Positions 49,201 to 59,077 of a stretch of DNA of 64,000 bases are shown one piece after another. Numbering within the stretch: the stretch's first letter is position 1; each line of letters opens with the position of its first letter. The position numbers were made by a program, and so were the translations under genes. This DNA is from Cafeteria roenbergensis. Taxonomy: Eukaryota; Sar; Bigyra; Bicosoecida; Cafeteriaceae. Below the pieces are notes generated by a model. The model worked only from the letters and a program-made list of their open reading frames with translations, searched no databases and was not told where the DNA came from. The DNA is taken from contig VLTN01000007.1 of the NCBI GenBank assembly GCA_008330645.1, positions 186,001 through 250,000 on the forward strand. The letters run 5' to 3'.

Positions 49201-50823
49201 CGCTGTGTCGGCAGTGAGGGATGACGACAGCGCCCGCTTGCCAAGCGCAGAGAACCCATTGGCTCCATGGCCCGCGCACGCCGCTGCCGCCACATCCGGG
49301 CCCATCAGCCGCTCAATCGCGGAGCCGGTCTCCCGATGAAGGTTGGGCGTGGAGCTGCCGACAGTCCGCCTGTCGAGCTCGGCAGGGCTCGGTTTGGCTC
49401 CTCCGGGGGCCCCGCCGACCAAGTCGGGGAGCGGAAGCAGCGGCGGAGAGGCAGCCGTGCGAAACTCGCGACCGTCGGCAAGCCATGCCCCTTCTTCCGC
49501 ATCCGTGTCCGCCCGCGATCGCGAGGTGAGCAAGGCCAGGCCGCCCAGCGAGGGCGGGCCGCCTGCCGAGCTGGATGCGCCTCCGCCAACGGATGGCACA
49601 GGTCGCCTTCCGCGGGCCACGCGAATCGGGTGGTCGCCGCCGCCGGCGAGCGCGGACCCGCCGCCTGTGCTGCGCGGGGTCAGGTTTGCGGAAGTTGACC
49701 CCGGCCCAACGCTCGGCTCCGCACGGCTGTCAGTCCTCGCGCTCATGGTCGTGGGGGTCAGAGCCGACACAGCACTCACCGCGAACGAGTCCATCGTGGA
49801 CCCCACGCTCGGGGCAGCAGGGTCTCTTCGGCGGCGGCCGCTCTGTGGCGACAAGTCCATCGCTTGCCGGTCAGACATCCCGCCGCTGCCTCCGCCCCAG
49901 TGCCCGGAGAGGGGCTTGGACTGCGCGGCGGCCGCGACCTCTGCAATGCTCGGCTGCCCTGCGCCGCGGTCGGCCCGGGAGGCCCCGGTGGGCGGCAGCA
50001 GGGCCGGTCCGTGGAATGACTGCGAGTGCAAGGCGTTGCTGCCCAGCGACCTGCCGATGCCGCCGACGCGCCCCCTTCCGTCGCCCTTGGCACCGCTGGG
50101 CAGCTCGCTGCGGGAGCGCAGAAACGGGGCTGGGGAGGCCTCCGCAGGCGGGAGGGCGTTCCTCGGCGGCGCGGGGGCGGCGCTGGCTTCGAGAGGGCCG
50201 GAGTACTCCTCACGAGGAGCCGGCTCGCGCTCCAGCGCGATGGCCGTCATGGAAGACGACCCCACTGACGCGGCTGCGGCTGAAATGGCCCACCCTTCAT
50301 CAGAGTGCGTTGCCCCGGCCGAGAGCGATTCGACCGCAACTTTGCTGGGGCCAAGGGACGCAGCGGCGCTCCCTGTTCCGACGGACCCGAGGTCGCGACA
50401 GCCAGCGCGGCAGCTCGACGGCACTGAGACTTCAACGCTGAGGACCGACCGCTGCAACGCGGCAGCCGTGGTAGTGCCGTCCCATGTGTCCAGGACGGCG
50501 ACGCGCAGCCTCGCGCCCGCGAGCGAGGGGGAGGGCGGCGACGCGGACGCGCGGCCGGACTCCAGCCGCGCCCGGAAGCCCGGGACGCGGCTCGACACGA
50601 GCTGGTCGACGTTGGCTTCCTGCCTCTGGGAGCCGGAGGGAGTGCCGCGGCCGGCACCTCTCCGAGGGGCGTGGAACTTGAGGCTGCCAAGAGTCGTTGC
50701 GTGCGGGCCGCGGCACAGTTCCACGACCACGGTTTTTGGAGGATGACGGCTCGACGCAGTCACGGCGAGCGTCGCGCCGGGAGAGGGCACGTCCCCCTCC
50801 CACACCACCCCTGGGCGTGCCAT
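46243..50823 (-). CDS. Large protein with C-terminal CaaX prenylation box
   Basis: A single exon of 1526 residues from Met 50823 (MARPGVVWEGDVPSPGATLA). The N-terminal 130 residues are ordered and beta-rich (TVVVELCRG, LGSLKFHAP, ARLRVAVLDTWDGTT, SVLSVEVSVP) and could be a divergent C2-like fold. The middle is disordered, rich in Ser, Gly, Arg and Pro, with helical islands such as VAMARSILSRALSHRAAELG. The chain ends GARGCCAVM: Cys-Ala-Val-Met is a CaaX box (Met favours farnesylation), and the adjacent Cys is a possible palmitoylation site. A membrane-attached scaffold is therefore inferred. No enzyme motif is seen. Starts upstream to 51210 are in frame but would overlap the divergent gene's promoter. 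Confidence 0.7.
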   Translation of the reverse strand: MARPGVVWEGDVPSPGATLAVTASSRHPPKTVVVELCRGPHATTLGSLKFHAPRRGAGRGTPSGSQRQEANVDQLVSSRVPGFRARLESGRASASPPSPSLAGARLRVAVLDTWDGTTTAAALQRSVLSVEVSVPSSCRAGCRDLGSVGTGSAAASLGPSKVAVESLSAGATHSDEGWAISAAAASVGSSSMTAIALEREPAPREEYSGPLEASAAPAPPRNALPPAEASPAPFLRSRSELPSGAKGDGRGRVGGIGRSLGSNALHSQSFHGPALLPPTGASRADRGAGQPSIAEVAAAAQSKPLSGHWGGGSGGMSDRQAMDLSPQSGRRRRDPAAPSVGSTMDSFAVSAVSALTPTTMSARTDSRAEPSVGPGSTSANLTPRSTGGGSALAGGGDHPIRVARGRRPVPSVGGGASSSAGGPPSLGGLALLTSRSRADTDAEEGAWLADGREFRTAASPPLLPLPDLVGGAPGGAKPSPAELDRRTVGSSTPNLHRETGSAIERLMGPDVAAAACAGHGANGFSALGKRALSSSLTADTAGTAIEGRLSDARASSGGCDAEGGLVGSNGSGSLLQSAAAPTPLGRVQLLRGAAAAVFARPLWATDPQGALKASTHFALALLKDADAAVVPIGAEVAASFAAGALSQAALLAVRPSPMAFAQLQPGLDSLAGPAAATPGRFDATGARPVQSDSDLDAVLGVTGEKERAQAASRCTAAAASARAAEALRAAPVADVAMARSILSRALSHRAAELGQAAEASADGTPAPASPDGSASLGGSNSHAQLDVAQAACAAAWDVLYRTGLEMRPPRVMTPSAASGRTSGGPGLGLGLAGERGRRSRRSTAETGSRVRARRCSGGSLLALEGSPTHRSRSPPVAEGSGAVQGRGSAGLPRVRTPRESMPIMSERSGGPGSARLRTGRSSDAGLVSPAASMSSSCHSPGGASSLRKQAIKSRLPRLRVGDPADQDARPGGGQALVALAPVDSGGSSLASEFRPSAAEPRTVGAGSGSPEPGGLAVAVKGEAWSRGAGTPKPLPGGSSFVESLAESGGSKAGASPAGIRLGSSLEIVAGSAARVPEFPLQDATGPAHGQLGSRGALASSADIALDAGTQASDSSSQQDLEVGAVGADDDGQPAALSRDGQRAAGQQQSSRPSSSSRTSSASPALSAAQNSSNVSAVVSLSPSRTPGATPTGTDCTLDAAAGVGHEMPRARGAAVAAVSRQRVPSQPSEMASFGPRHAQPGAARAPQPAGATHPESGGTPEHDEEAMERPLRACRSLSSQSALDITEMAAPSGANAAGRLVGNVGSIEGRGSEMRSSSRPTAAGTESAADSILGSGNPNAGGWPNCDNSNSTPSSSQDARPGSAAREHSKPVRVSTSRHSDADSWAAARTDGRSSVNQPAKRAQPDPAAVGSTVVTELAPSIAVTGHHGGRAPALAVAAAVAAVDSGSSNSLLPGAATATPPKEPSTAPAGSKSPPEASVANSTRSARVAVHRSPRPGSEGSAVGPSPPEGNVVVKSGARGCCAVM

Positions 50824-51211
50824 ACACCTAGCGTTGCGCCCGAGGGAGGGAGGGCAACGCCAGTGGAGGCCGCGAGGGACGTGTCGCCTTCGGAAGAGTG
50901 TGCCCAACGAGTGCGACTCAGGCCAACCAACACCGGTGAAATGCCCCTCGTAGTTGGGGGTCGCTGCCCTGGCCAACCGCCGGCCAGGCCGCTTCCTCGC
51001 AGAGCCCGGCCGAGCAGCCGGCCCGTGCCGCCTCCCCCCCCTCCCCCACCCCCGCGTGCGGCCTGCGAGCACCTTCCCGGCTGCGGAACCGCTGCCACGC
51101 CCCGGGCGACCTGTTGGGCCTGCGGATCGATCCCTCCGTGCGCTCCGGCCGCTGCTCGATCGGGCCGCCTTGCGACTGGACCGCACGGCAGCAAGCCTGA
51201 AATTCGGCACG
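50824..51211. promoter_or_regulatory. Divergent promoter region between two large genes
   Basis: This 388-bp spacer lies between the start codons of the CaaX gene (-) and the membrane-anchored gene (+). It includes C-rich runs near 51035. A bidirectional promoter is inferred from position. Confidence 0.4.
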
Positions 51212-54200
51212 ATGCAGTGCCCTGGAGCGCAGACCTGGGTGCCTGCCGTGGTTGCAGTCTCGATGGCGGCGCTCCTGCCGCTTTTCTGGCCCGTGGACGG
51301 GGCCGATCAGGGCCGCGCGGCGGCAAACGGCGATGCCTGGAGCACGCTGCTGACGAGCGTTCCGGCCCTGGCCGCCTCCCTTCTAGCGGTGGTTCTGGTC
51401 GGAACCGTTGTGCTCGAGCCATTGCTGTCCCTCCTCTCGCACCGCGTGGATCTCAGGGCGCAGGTCGTCTTGGGCCTTGGCAAGGCCGAGGACGGCGCCC
51501 AGGCCATGCTCATCTCCCGCGCGGCCAAGGCCAACTACTTCAGGTCGCAGACCGAGCACAACTGGGCCTTTGGCGCCGCAGTGCGCGCGGGGCTGCTGGG
51601 AGCCTACCCGCCCTCGCCGCGAGAGGACGTGGCCGTGGCTGCTGAGGCCATCCTGTCCGCGCAGGGCAGCGGGCCCGACGTGACCGACCACCTCTCGCTT
51701 CTCTCTGACCCCACCTTGACTGCCCGCGTTGCTCTCCTGGCCCAGCTCTTCGCCGGTACGTCTGAGGGGCAGCGACTGCGCAAGGCGCACACCATGCTAG
51801 TGGCGGAGACGGAGCGACTCGCCACCCTCCTCGTTCCCGTCACCCAGGGCGGAGACGAGGTCGGCGCTGCGACGGCGGAGCGCGCCTGGGGCGGGGCCTT
51901 GCGCAGGTGGCAGAGCAAGGCCCGCAAGGGCAAGCGGCACGCCGCCAAGCAGAGCCGCGGGGGCAGGGCTGCGGCTCCGGGCGCCAGCGGCGGGAAAGCA
52001 GACGAGAGTCCTGCCGCGGAGGGCGGCGGCGGCTCTTCCCGCGAGGGTAGCGTGGACGGCAGCGAGAGCGATGACAGCGACTGCAGCGCGAGCAGCAGCG
52101 TAAGCAGCAGCACAGGCCGCAGCAGCGAGCGTCGGCGCGAGCTCGGGCGCGACTCCAGCGAGCCAGCAGAGGCGTTGCTCCCCGAGCGGGGCAGCGACCT
52201 GCCCTTGCAGCAGGGCGCGTCCGCTGAGGCCCTTCCTATGCCGGAGGAGTCGATGCTTGCCGCAGCCTTGGACGTCGCCGCCGACGCTGTGCTGCAGCGC
52301 TGGCCTCACCTCGCCACGCTGCCGCCTCCTCGAGACGCAAAGCGCCCCGACGCGACCGTGCGCGGGTGGAGGGACCTGAACCGCGACGTCGCCCACGCGT
52401 TCTCCTGTGTCCGTCAGCACGTGTGGGCCACTGTGCCCGAGGCGCGCGCTGCGCTCTTTGCCCCGCTGCGAGCAGTTCCGGCAGCTGCCGCTTCAGCTGC
52501 TGGCGCTTGCCACGACGCTGCGGCGGCCGCCGCTGCGGGCCCGCAGGCCTCAGCGGATGAGGCTTCGCCGACCGCCAGGGCCGGGGCGGATCTCGGGCCA
52601 GGCGCGGCAGCGGGGGGGCACGAGCCCTGGCCCTGGCCGTGGGGCGCACAGGCCGCAGTGCGGTTCGGTGACCGGCAGTGGCCAGTCGGCGACGAGCCGG
52701 AGGGCGGCGCGCGGAGCTGCCCGACTGCGGCGGGGGGCGCAGCCAGCGACGGCAAGGAGAGCAAGACCGGCGGCGTGGCTGGCGGCGCCGCCGAGGCGTG
52801 GGCTCGACGTGCCAAAGTGGTGCGGCGTTTCCGCGACCGCCGCTCCGCCGCGGCAGCGTGGGCGTCGGGGCAGCAGTGGGCCATGCCCACCCTGCCCGCA
52901 TGGGAGTTCCACGGCCTCGACCCCGGAGACGTGGCAGAGCTGGTGGCATCGATGCAGGGCGCGCGGCACTGCCTGGACTGGGAGCAGCTCACGCCGGAGC
53001 GCCTGCTCCTCGCTGTGGTCTCCTCGCGCATGGCGGAAGATGCAAGCAGGCTGCTTGGCGGGGCGGCCAACCCCAGCCCTGCGGGCAGGGGGACCGTCGC
53101 GCCGGCCGGGGCTCCCGGGCCTGCGGGCAGGCCGGCCAGCCAGCCCGAGCTTCGCGCTGCCGCTGCCCCAGGCCAGGAGCCAGATGGCTACCCCGAGGTC
53201 GAGGCAGTGACCGAGACTAGCGCCCGCCTCGCCTCGGCACGGCGCCTGGTGCGAATGGAGTCGCTCTGGCGCCCCAGGATGGCATCCTCACTGCTCCGAG
53301 CCGGAGCGCTGCCGCTGGCCATGCGCCTGGTCACGGCAGGGCGCGGCCTCTCGGCGAGCGTGCCCCCCCTGCCGACCACACTCTCCGGTGCGCTCCTCCC
53401 TGCGCCGCTGCCGGCTTCCGGCCGCCGACCGGGCGTGCGGCTCCTCGCCGGCTCCAGCACCGTGGGCGCCACTCCTTCGCCCGGTCCTTCGCCTGGGGCA
53501 GGGCACGCGGGCACTGCGGCACGCGGGGGCTCAACGCCGACCGTGTCTGGGTCCACGTGGGCCGCGGCCAACGGCTGGGTGGCCGACGCGCTGCAGCTTC
53601 GCTCGGCTGACGGAGCGGTCGCGGCGCGCGCCGACGCCGCTGCCGCCGCGCGAGCAGTCGCGGTGGCGTCTGGGTCTGCCCTCTTCGCACAACGTGTCAG
53701 CGAGGCTGTGGCCACGGTGTCTCGCCTCGCCTACTGCTCAGCGGACGGGGGGGGCGGAGCAGGCCCAACTGCGATGGGCAGGGCGGAGGGCCGACGGTGC
53801 CTCTTCGCGCGAGCGCTGCAGGAGCTGGAAGCCCAAGGCGACAAGTCGGCGGCCCGGTCCGCAGAGTCCAGCGAGGTGTATAAGGCAGCCATCGCCGCTG
53901 CCGGCATCCCTGTGGGGGAGGACGGCAAGCCGATAAGGCCAGACACTCGCACGTCGCTGCCTGGCAGGCCATCCACCCGTCCTGGCGCTCCGTGCGGAGC
54001 GGAGTTCTGCTGCTTCGTTGTCGACACCCACGCCCAAAGCGAAGGCGCTGCTGATGCTGCTTCCGCCGCACCGCCCTCGCCAAGCTGCGTGAGCTGGCGG
54101 ACCGTCGCCGTGGCGGGCCCGCTGTTCTCCCTCGCCGTTTGCAGTTCGGACCTCGACGAGCTAAGGCTCGCTCTGCCCCCTGGCTCAGTGGAAGACTGCT

Positions 54201-55867
54201 GCGAGGCATCCGCCGGCGGCACGGACGTGGGAGAGGCGGCGCGGGCCGCCTACCCAGGCACCGGCACCCTCAAGGCCATCGCAGCGGCCGCCGCAGGCTT
54301 GCCTTGGACGCTGCAGCGAATGGACGGCACGCCGCTCACCGAGCGGCCCGGCAGCCCGGGCAAGCTGGCTGAGGAACCGCCCGCGCCTGTGGAGGGAGAC
54401 CTTCCAGCGCCGCCCCCGCGCTTCGTCGTTGTCATCGGGCCGTTGCGCGTCCGCCTGCCGGTGACTGAGCCGAACCCCAGAGCGGACGCAGGCGAAGGCG
54501 CCGACGCAGCCAAGGGTCCCGGGCTTGGCTGGGCGTTGGAAAGCATTCCTCCAACGGGCGCGATCGCTGCAGTGGCGTCCTCCGCGTTCGTCGAAGCGTC
54601 ACCAGCGTCAGACCTTGGTTTTGGGCCAGACTGGGCAGCGCTCCAGCCGTTGGCCGGGGCTATGCTGCGAGTGCGGATCGAGCCAGCAACTTTGGGCGAC
54701 GTCCAGGCGTACGCTGCGGGCGAGGGCCCCGTCACACCTGGTCCAGTCGACGTCAGTGGCGTTGCTCTGGCGAAGCGAGCCCGGCCGGGGCGTCGCACGC
54801 CAGCGGCGGCGTCGTCGCCGTCCCTCCACGCTGGCGCTGGCGCCCCTGCGGCAGCAGCAGCGGCATCGCCATGGGTGTCGTGCCTCGCCCCCCCCCTCAG
54901 CGGCGTGGCGCGCAGCGTTCCGCCGCTCGCGCTTCTCCTCCCGTCCCCCAGCGTCCTGGAGCACGCCGACCCCCGCCTGCCCTGCATGCGAACGCTCGCC
55001 CGTGTGGCGTCGGATGCCAAGACAGCAAGGTTCGTCGCGGAGTCGCTGCGCAAGAGCGGGGATGGGATGTACCAGCCCTGGGATACCTGCAGCTACTCCC
55101 GCGCCTCAGCCGCTGGCGTTTGCACCTTTGCCAGCCTCTCGGAGCCGGCGCTTGCTGCGAACTCAGTGTCTGGGGAGCCGGCGGCAGAGCTGCTCGAGCG
55201 GCGTCCTGACTCCCATGCAGCCGAAGGCCAGGAGGTGCCTCAGCCGGCGGCTGCGTCCGCAGAGGGCGCCGCGCGCTCCGACAATGCGAGCCCGGCGCCA
55301 ACCCTCCAGCCCGCGGCAGGATCGCAGCAACAGCAGCAGCAGCAACCGCGGACGGCCGCAGCAGCGGCAGCAGCCTCTCGCCAGACCGTCGCGCCTGCGG
55401 GCGAAGCGGGCGAAGCGGGCGATGCAGCCCAGCAGACAGTGGACGAAGGCAAGCCACCGGCAACGGATGCAGCGCCGGGCAAAACTGCCGGCAGAGACAC
55501 TTCGCGCAGCCGCCGTCGGCGGGCCGCAGCGCAGGGCAGCGCGTCCGCTGCCGCCGCTGCCGCTGCCGACTCCGCATTCCTCGCTGCGCAGCTCGCCGCC
55601 TCCGAGGGAGCGCGCAGCGCAGCCTCCAGGCGGAGGCGCCGACTTGGCCGGGAGGCAAGCCCCCCTGCAGGCGCAGTCCACGCAGCACAAGGCGGGCCCG
55701 CCTTGCCGCATGCGCTCCCTCCCTCCGCAGTGCTGAACCGGTGGCGGAACAACGACGCTGACTACGGCGCGGTGTCTGCGGAGGACAGCGGCATCATCTG
55801 GCGCGGCGCGATTTCGTCGCCAGGCCGCTCGCCGACCATTCTGGGCGACAGCGAGCTCTTGGACTGA
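51212..55867 (+). CDS. Large protein with two N-terminal hydrophobic segments
   Basis: A single exon of 1551 residues from Met 51212. Residues 9-28 (WVPAVVAVSMAALLPLFWPV) and about 49-72 (SVPALAASLLAVVLVGTVVL) are hydrophobic and could form a signal anchor plus one helix or a hairpin, placing a long chain on one side of a membrane. An ordered helical domain follows (ANYFRSQTEHNWAFGAAVRA, EDVAVAAEAILSAQGSGPDV). The rest alternates disordered Ser/Ala/Gly stretches with ordered pieces such as WEQLTPERLLLAVVSSRMAE. Near the C-terminus there are a poly-Gln run (55324-55346), an Ala-rich tract and an Arg-rich SRSRRRRAAAQ-like stretch. No family is recognised. An upstream in-frame Met at 50954 was rejected because the hydrophobic start at 51212 looks like a true N-terminus. 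Confidence 0.7.
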   Translation: MQCPGAQTWVPAVVAVSMAALLPLFWPVDGADQGRAAANGDAWSTLLTSVPALAASLLAVVLVGTVVLEPLLSLLSHRVDLRAQVVLGLGKAEDGAQAMLISRAAKANYFRSQTEHNWAFGAAVRAGLLGAYPPSPREDVAVAAEAILSAQGSGPDVTDHLSLLSDPTLTARVALLAQLFAGTSEGQRLRKAHTMLVAETERLATLLVPVTQGGDEVGAATAERAWGGALRRWQSKARKGKRHAAKQSRGGRAAAPGASGGKADESPAAEGGGGSSREGSVDGSESDDSDCSASSSVSSSTGRSSERRRELGRDSSEPAEALLPERGSDLPLQQGASAEALPMPEESMLAAALDVAADAVLQRWPHLATLPPPRDAKRPDATVRGWRDLNRDVAHAFSCVRQHVWATVPEARAALFAPLRAVPAAAASAAGACHDAAAAAAAGPQASADEASPTARAGADLGPGAAAGGHEPWPWPWGAQAAVRFGDRQWPVGDEPEGGARSCPTAAGGAASDGKESKTGGVAGGAAEAWARRAKVVRRFRDRRSAAAAWASGQQWAMPTLPAWEFHGLDPGDVAELVASMQGARHCLDWEQLTPERLLLAVVSSRMAEDASRLLGGAANPSPAGRGTVAPAGAPGPAGRPASQPELRAAAAPGQEPDGYPEVEAVTETSARLASARRLVRMESLWRPRMASSLLRAGALPLAMRLVTAGRGLSASVPPLPTTLSGALLPAPLPASGRRPGVRLLAGSSTVGATPSPGPSPGAGHAGTAARGGSTPTVSGSTWAAANGWVADALQLRSADGAVAARADAAAAARAVAVASGSALFAQRVSEAVATVSRLAYCSADGGGGAGPTAMGRAEGRRCLFARALQELEAQGDKSAARSAESSEVYKAAIAAAGIPVGEDGKPIRPDTRTSLPGRPSTRPGAPCGAEFCCFVVDTHAQSEGAADAASAAPPSPSCVSWRTVAVAGPLFSLAVCSSDLDELRLALPPGSVEDCCEASAGGTDVGEAARAAYPGTGTLKAIAAAAAGLPWTLQRMDGTPLTERPGSPGKLAEEPPAPVEGDLPAPPPRFVVVIGPLRVRLPVTEPNPRADAGEGADAAKGPGLGWALESIPPTGAIAAVASSAFVEASPASDLGFGPDWAALQPLAGAMLRVRIEPATLGDVQAYAAGEGPVTPGPVDVSGVALAKRARPGRRTPAAASSPSLHAGAGAPAAAAAASPWVSCLAPPLSGVARSVPPLALLLPSPSVLEHADPRLPCMRTLARVASDAKTARFVAESLRKSGDGMYQPWDTCSYSRASAAGVCTFASLSEPALAANSVSGEPAAELLERRPDSHAAEGQEVPQPAAASAEGAARSDNASPAPTLQPAAGSQQQQQQQPRTAAAAAAASRQTVAPAGEAGEAGDAAQQTVDEGKPPATDAAPGKTAGRDTSRSRRRRAAAQGSASAAAAAAADSAFLAAQLAASEGARSAASRRRRRLGREASPPAGAVHAAQGGPALPHALPPSAVLNRWRNNDADYGAVSAEDSGIIWRGAISSPGRSPTILGDSELLD

Positions 55868-56177
55868 GCGCGTCGCAGTGCTGCGAGCCAGTGCAGCCGA
55901 GTCAGAGGGTTGCTGGTGGATTGCGGGGCAGAGCACCAGCGAGAGTGGCCAGCGCCGGTCAACGTTTGCGTGGCAATGTCGCCGCTCACAGCGCCAACGG
56001 TGCGTGGACTCGCGCGCACTGGAGGCGCGAGTGGCCCGCGATTGTTGGCCCCGGGGGGAGGGTGGGCGTTGCCCTGGCGAACCCGGCTAATCGGCCACGA
56101 ATTCAATGCAATGCGCAAGCGGCCACACGCACACGCCGGGGCTTTTCCAAATTCACGCAGATCCAGGGCTGCCGAGT
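55868..56177. other. Convergent intergenic spacer
   Basis: This 310-bp spacer separates the 3' ends of the large membrane-anchored gene (+) and the HMG-box gene (-). Nothing coding is recognised. Confidence 0.6.
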
Positions 56178-58832
56178 TCAGTACTCCAGGCTGGCAAGCC
56201 CGAGCGACGCAGCCATGGCGGCCATCGAGGCACCCTGGCTCGCCGACGGAGCAGCCTTGCCGCCTCGGGAGGCCGACCGGCGGCCTGCCGGCGCCTTGGA
56301 GGCTGCCCTGCCCGCCGCGCGGGCGGAGGAGGGCCTGGCGGCCGGCGAAGCGGACTTTCCCCGGGGGCGAGGAGACGAGCCGTGAGCCGACGAGCTCCCC
56401 CCGTGTGCCACCTTGAATGAGTCAAGGGCCTCCGACGCAGGCTCGCCCCAGCGGAAGGAGGCCCGGGCCGAGAGCGTGATGGTGCCGTGCTCCTCGCCAT
56501 CGCTGCCCAAGTCTGCCGATGACGGCGTGAACGCCACTGTGAGCCTGGGCTGCAGAGTCGCGAAGAGCGTCGAGTGCCCGCCCACGGTGAGCGCAGTGAA
56601 GAGCGAGCGGTTGGTCGTGAATTCGCCCTTGAACACCCGCATCAGCTCCACGCGCCGAAGCGACAGGACGGAGCTGCTTTCCGGCCGAACCACTCGGCGA
56701 GCGGATGAAGAGGAAGACGCGCCCTTGCGGAGGGGGGTGGAGTCACCCCTCACTTCGCTGCCGCGGGGGGCTGCGCGACGGCCGAGCACATGTCTGGCGC
56801 TGAAGGCCGACAGCGTTGACGAGCCCTGAAGGGCGGACGCGCTCAGGTCGATCTCGCCGACGAGGCCCTTGGCATCCATCTGAGCGGAGGAGCGACTCAG
56901 AACATGCGTGGGCCAACAAGGAGTGGACAGCAGGCGGCAAGGATCGGCGGGAGGCAGCGCGGGAGCAACATCCTCGCGCGACCGGCAGACGCCCCGAGGC
57001 AGCAATGCGGCGCATCGGCCCTTGACTCACCTTCCTGCAAAGTTCAGTCGCAGCCTGGGCGTGCTCGGCGCGGGCGCGCTCCTCGTAAACGCGGCGCTGC
57101 GATGCTGTGAGCACGGCCCAGCGGCGCGCAGCCTCCTCCAGAGGCACAGTGCGTCCGGCGGAGTCCTGCGGCGAGCGATGCGCCTCGACGCAGTCAGCAG
57201 GCGGGCGAATATGGAGCAACTCGGGGCTGCGCGCGGCACGTGGGCGAGCTTTGGTTGGCACGCACTGAGGCGCACTGCAGCCGCAAGACGGAGCCAGGCG
57301 CTGCCAGCGCACGGGCTGACTCACGGCGCGTGCGAAGATACCGAAGCCGGTGGGCTTCACAGGAGCATGTGTGGCTGCCGTCGCCGTGACAAAGCGACGG
57401 AACAGGGCGAGGAAGGTGGCTCGCGTGCCTGGCACGTGCGCCTTGATCACGCTCGTCGAGCCTTCCTCCTGCGAGGAGAGAAGAGGAGCAGCGAGCCTCG
57501 GCAAACAACGCCGTTGCAATGGATCCCTGGACAACTCATCCCCGCTCCCCCGGCCAGGCTGCGAGCGGCGCTGGGGCAGCACGAGGTGCCGACGCCGGAC
57601 TTACGGCCTTGGTGGACACCGCCTCCAGGTTCTGCATGGCAAGCCCGTTGACCCGGGGCAAGGCGGCTTGGAACTGCGGTGCCAACAACAAAGCGTGGCG
57701 CAGGGCGGCGGCAAGAGTGGATGTGGCGGGCGTGGGCCTGGACATGCCTAGGCCTCGTCCTGGCAAAAAGGCAGTTCGCCCCGCGGGGGCAAGGCAAGGG
57801 GCGTGCGTCTGCCGGCCACTCACAGCGGCGGTGAGGGCGTCCGCCGTTGCGAAGACGTCCCTGACGCTGGACGTGGCGTCGGCCGATGCCTCCTCGGCGG
57901 TGGGCGCGACACCGCGCGGCCAGCTCCGGCCGTCGGTGCGGGGGGGGATGGCCTTCTCGCTGGGGCCCGACATCCGAGGGCGCTTGGCGGACGCTGCCGA
58001 TGAGCCCACATCCAGAACTCCTTCGTCCAGGTCGGCGCTCCCGGCGTCGTCGCCTTCGGGGTCCAGGCGGGGAAGTGCGATTGCCGAGCGCCGCGCGGTC
58101 GGCGCCTTGCGCCCGCGGCCGCCCGCCAAGCTGAGCGACACAGCCGTTGCCGATGCTTGAGAGCGCGACGAGGTGCGCCCCGAGGGAGCAGCGGTGCCGG
58201 ATGACGACGTCGAGCGGGCGCCGGCTGAGGGCGGGGACCGCACGGCAGTGCGCCGCGTAGGCGGCGTGCCTGCGGGGCTACCACGACCACGGGGCGCCCC
58301 AGCAGGCGGCGGGCTGTCGTCAAAGTCCTCAAAGTCCAGCGTCTTGGCCGCGGCAGCAACGTCCTTGGACACCAAGCGGGAGCCCGGGCGCCTCTGGGTG
58401 CGAGGCGTGTCGGCCTCGGCGGCGTCCCTGCGCGAGCGGCGGGGCGGCAGCGGCAGGCTCGCGCAACGCGTGGGGCACACGCTCACGAGCGGCCAGTGCG
58501 GTGCAGTGCGCGGCCACTGCCAGGCCGGGAACCGGCGAGAGGTTGGCTCGCGCGTTGCTGCAGATTTTCGCCCATCGATGCAGCCGCGAGCCAACTGGGC
58601 ACGGCCAGGAGCCACCTGACCCCACCGCGCATCGCCCTGGGCGCGGCCTCCCCCAGGCACGAGCATTGGTACTCGCGCTTGCCCTCGCTGGAGCGCCCGC
58701 TGGCCCTGGCGCGTAGCAGTCAGGGGCACACACGAACCCGAGCCATCGGAGCGCCTTGCGCACGCCGGCTGGGCGCACTCACCTAGAGCGCTTCCTGCGC
58801 AGCACAACTCGCTTGGAGGAAGAGCGGGGCAT
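56178..58832 (-). CDS. HMG-box protein (chromatin-associated)
   Basis: Exons 58832-58783, 58427-57605, 57468-57325, 57165-57031 and 56879-56178 keep phase throughout and give 617 residues. The N-terminus is strongly basic (MPRSSSKRVVLRRKRSRDAA), a likely nuclear signal. Exon 2 is disordered, then helical (LRHALLLAPQFQAALPRVNG). The HMG box is split by an intron: PVKPTGFGIFARA ends exon 3, and exon 4 gives VPLEEAARRWAVLTASQRRV then YEERARAEHAQAATEL. HMG boxes bend DNA in chromatin or transcription complexes. The first helix is shorter than usual, so the box is divergent. The last exon holds a beta-rich segment (FTALTVGGHSTLFATLQPRL) and a basic Ser/Ala tail. A GTGAGT at 57823 could be another donor, but I find no phase-compatible acceptor. 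Confidence 0.75.
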
Positions 58833-59077
58833 CGTCAAGCTCGTGGGCCGGCCTGGTGAGGGCGTGGCGCGTCTCCGAGTGCCTTGAGCGCGGGCCGGAA
58901 CACGCTTGCAACCTGCCTTGGTCGTCGGGCGATTCGGCTCTGCCGGCGGCCCGGCCAGCAGTCTCTGAGGCAGCCGCAGCTCCAAACTCGTGTGGGAACT
59001 CGCACGGAAAGCGACATATTGAGCCACATCTGAGGTCGGGAACATCACGCACTGCTATGCAAGCAAATTGAAGCTGC

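Noticed and set aside
48221-50746. Long + frames opposite the CaaX gene
   Set aside because: Antisense shadows; the minus frame is continuous for 4.6 kb and ends in a CaaX motif.
57782-57823. Extra intron in the HMG-box gene beginning at GTGAGT 57823
   Set aside because: The good-looking acceptors downstream (TTGCCAG, TGTCCAG) put the following helical segment out of frame or hit a stop, so the continuous frame was kept.
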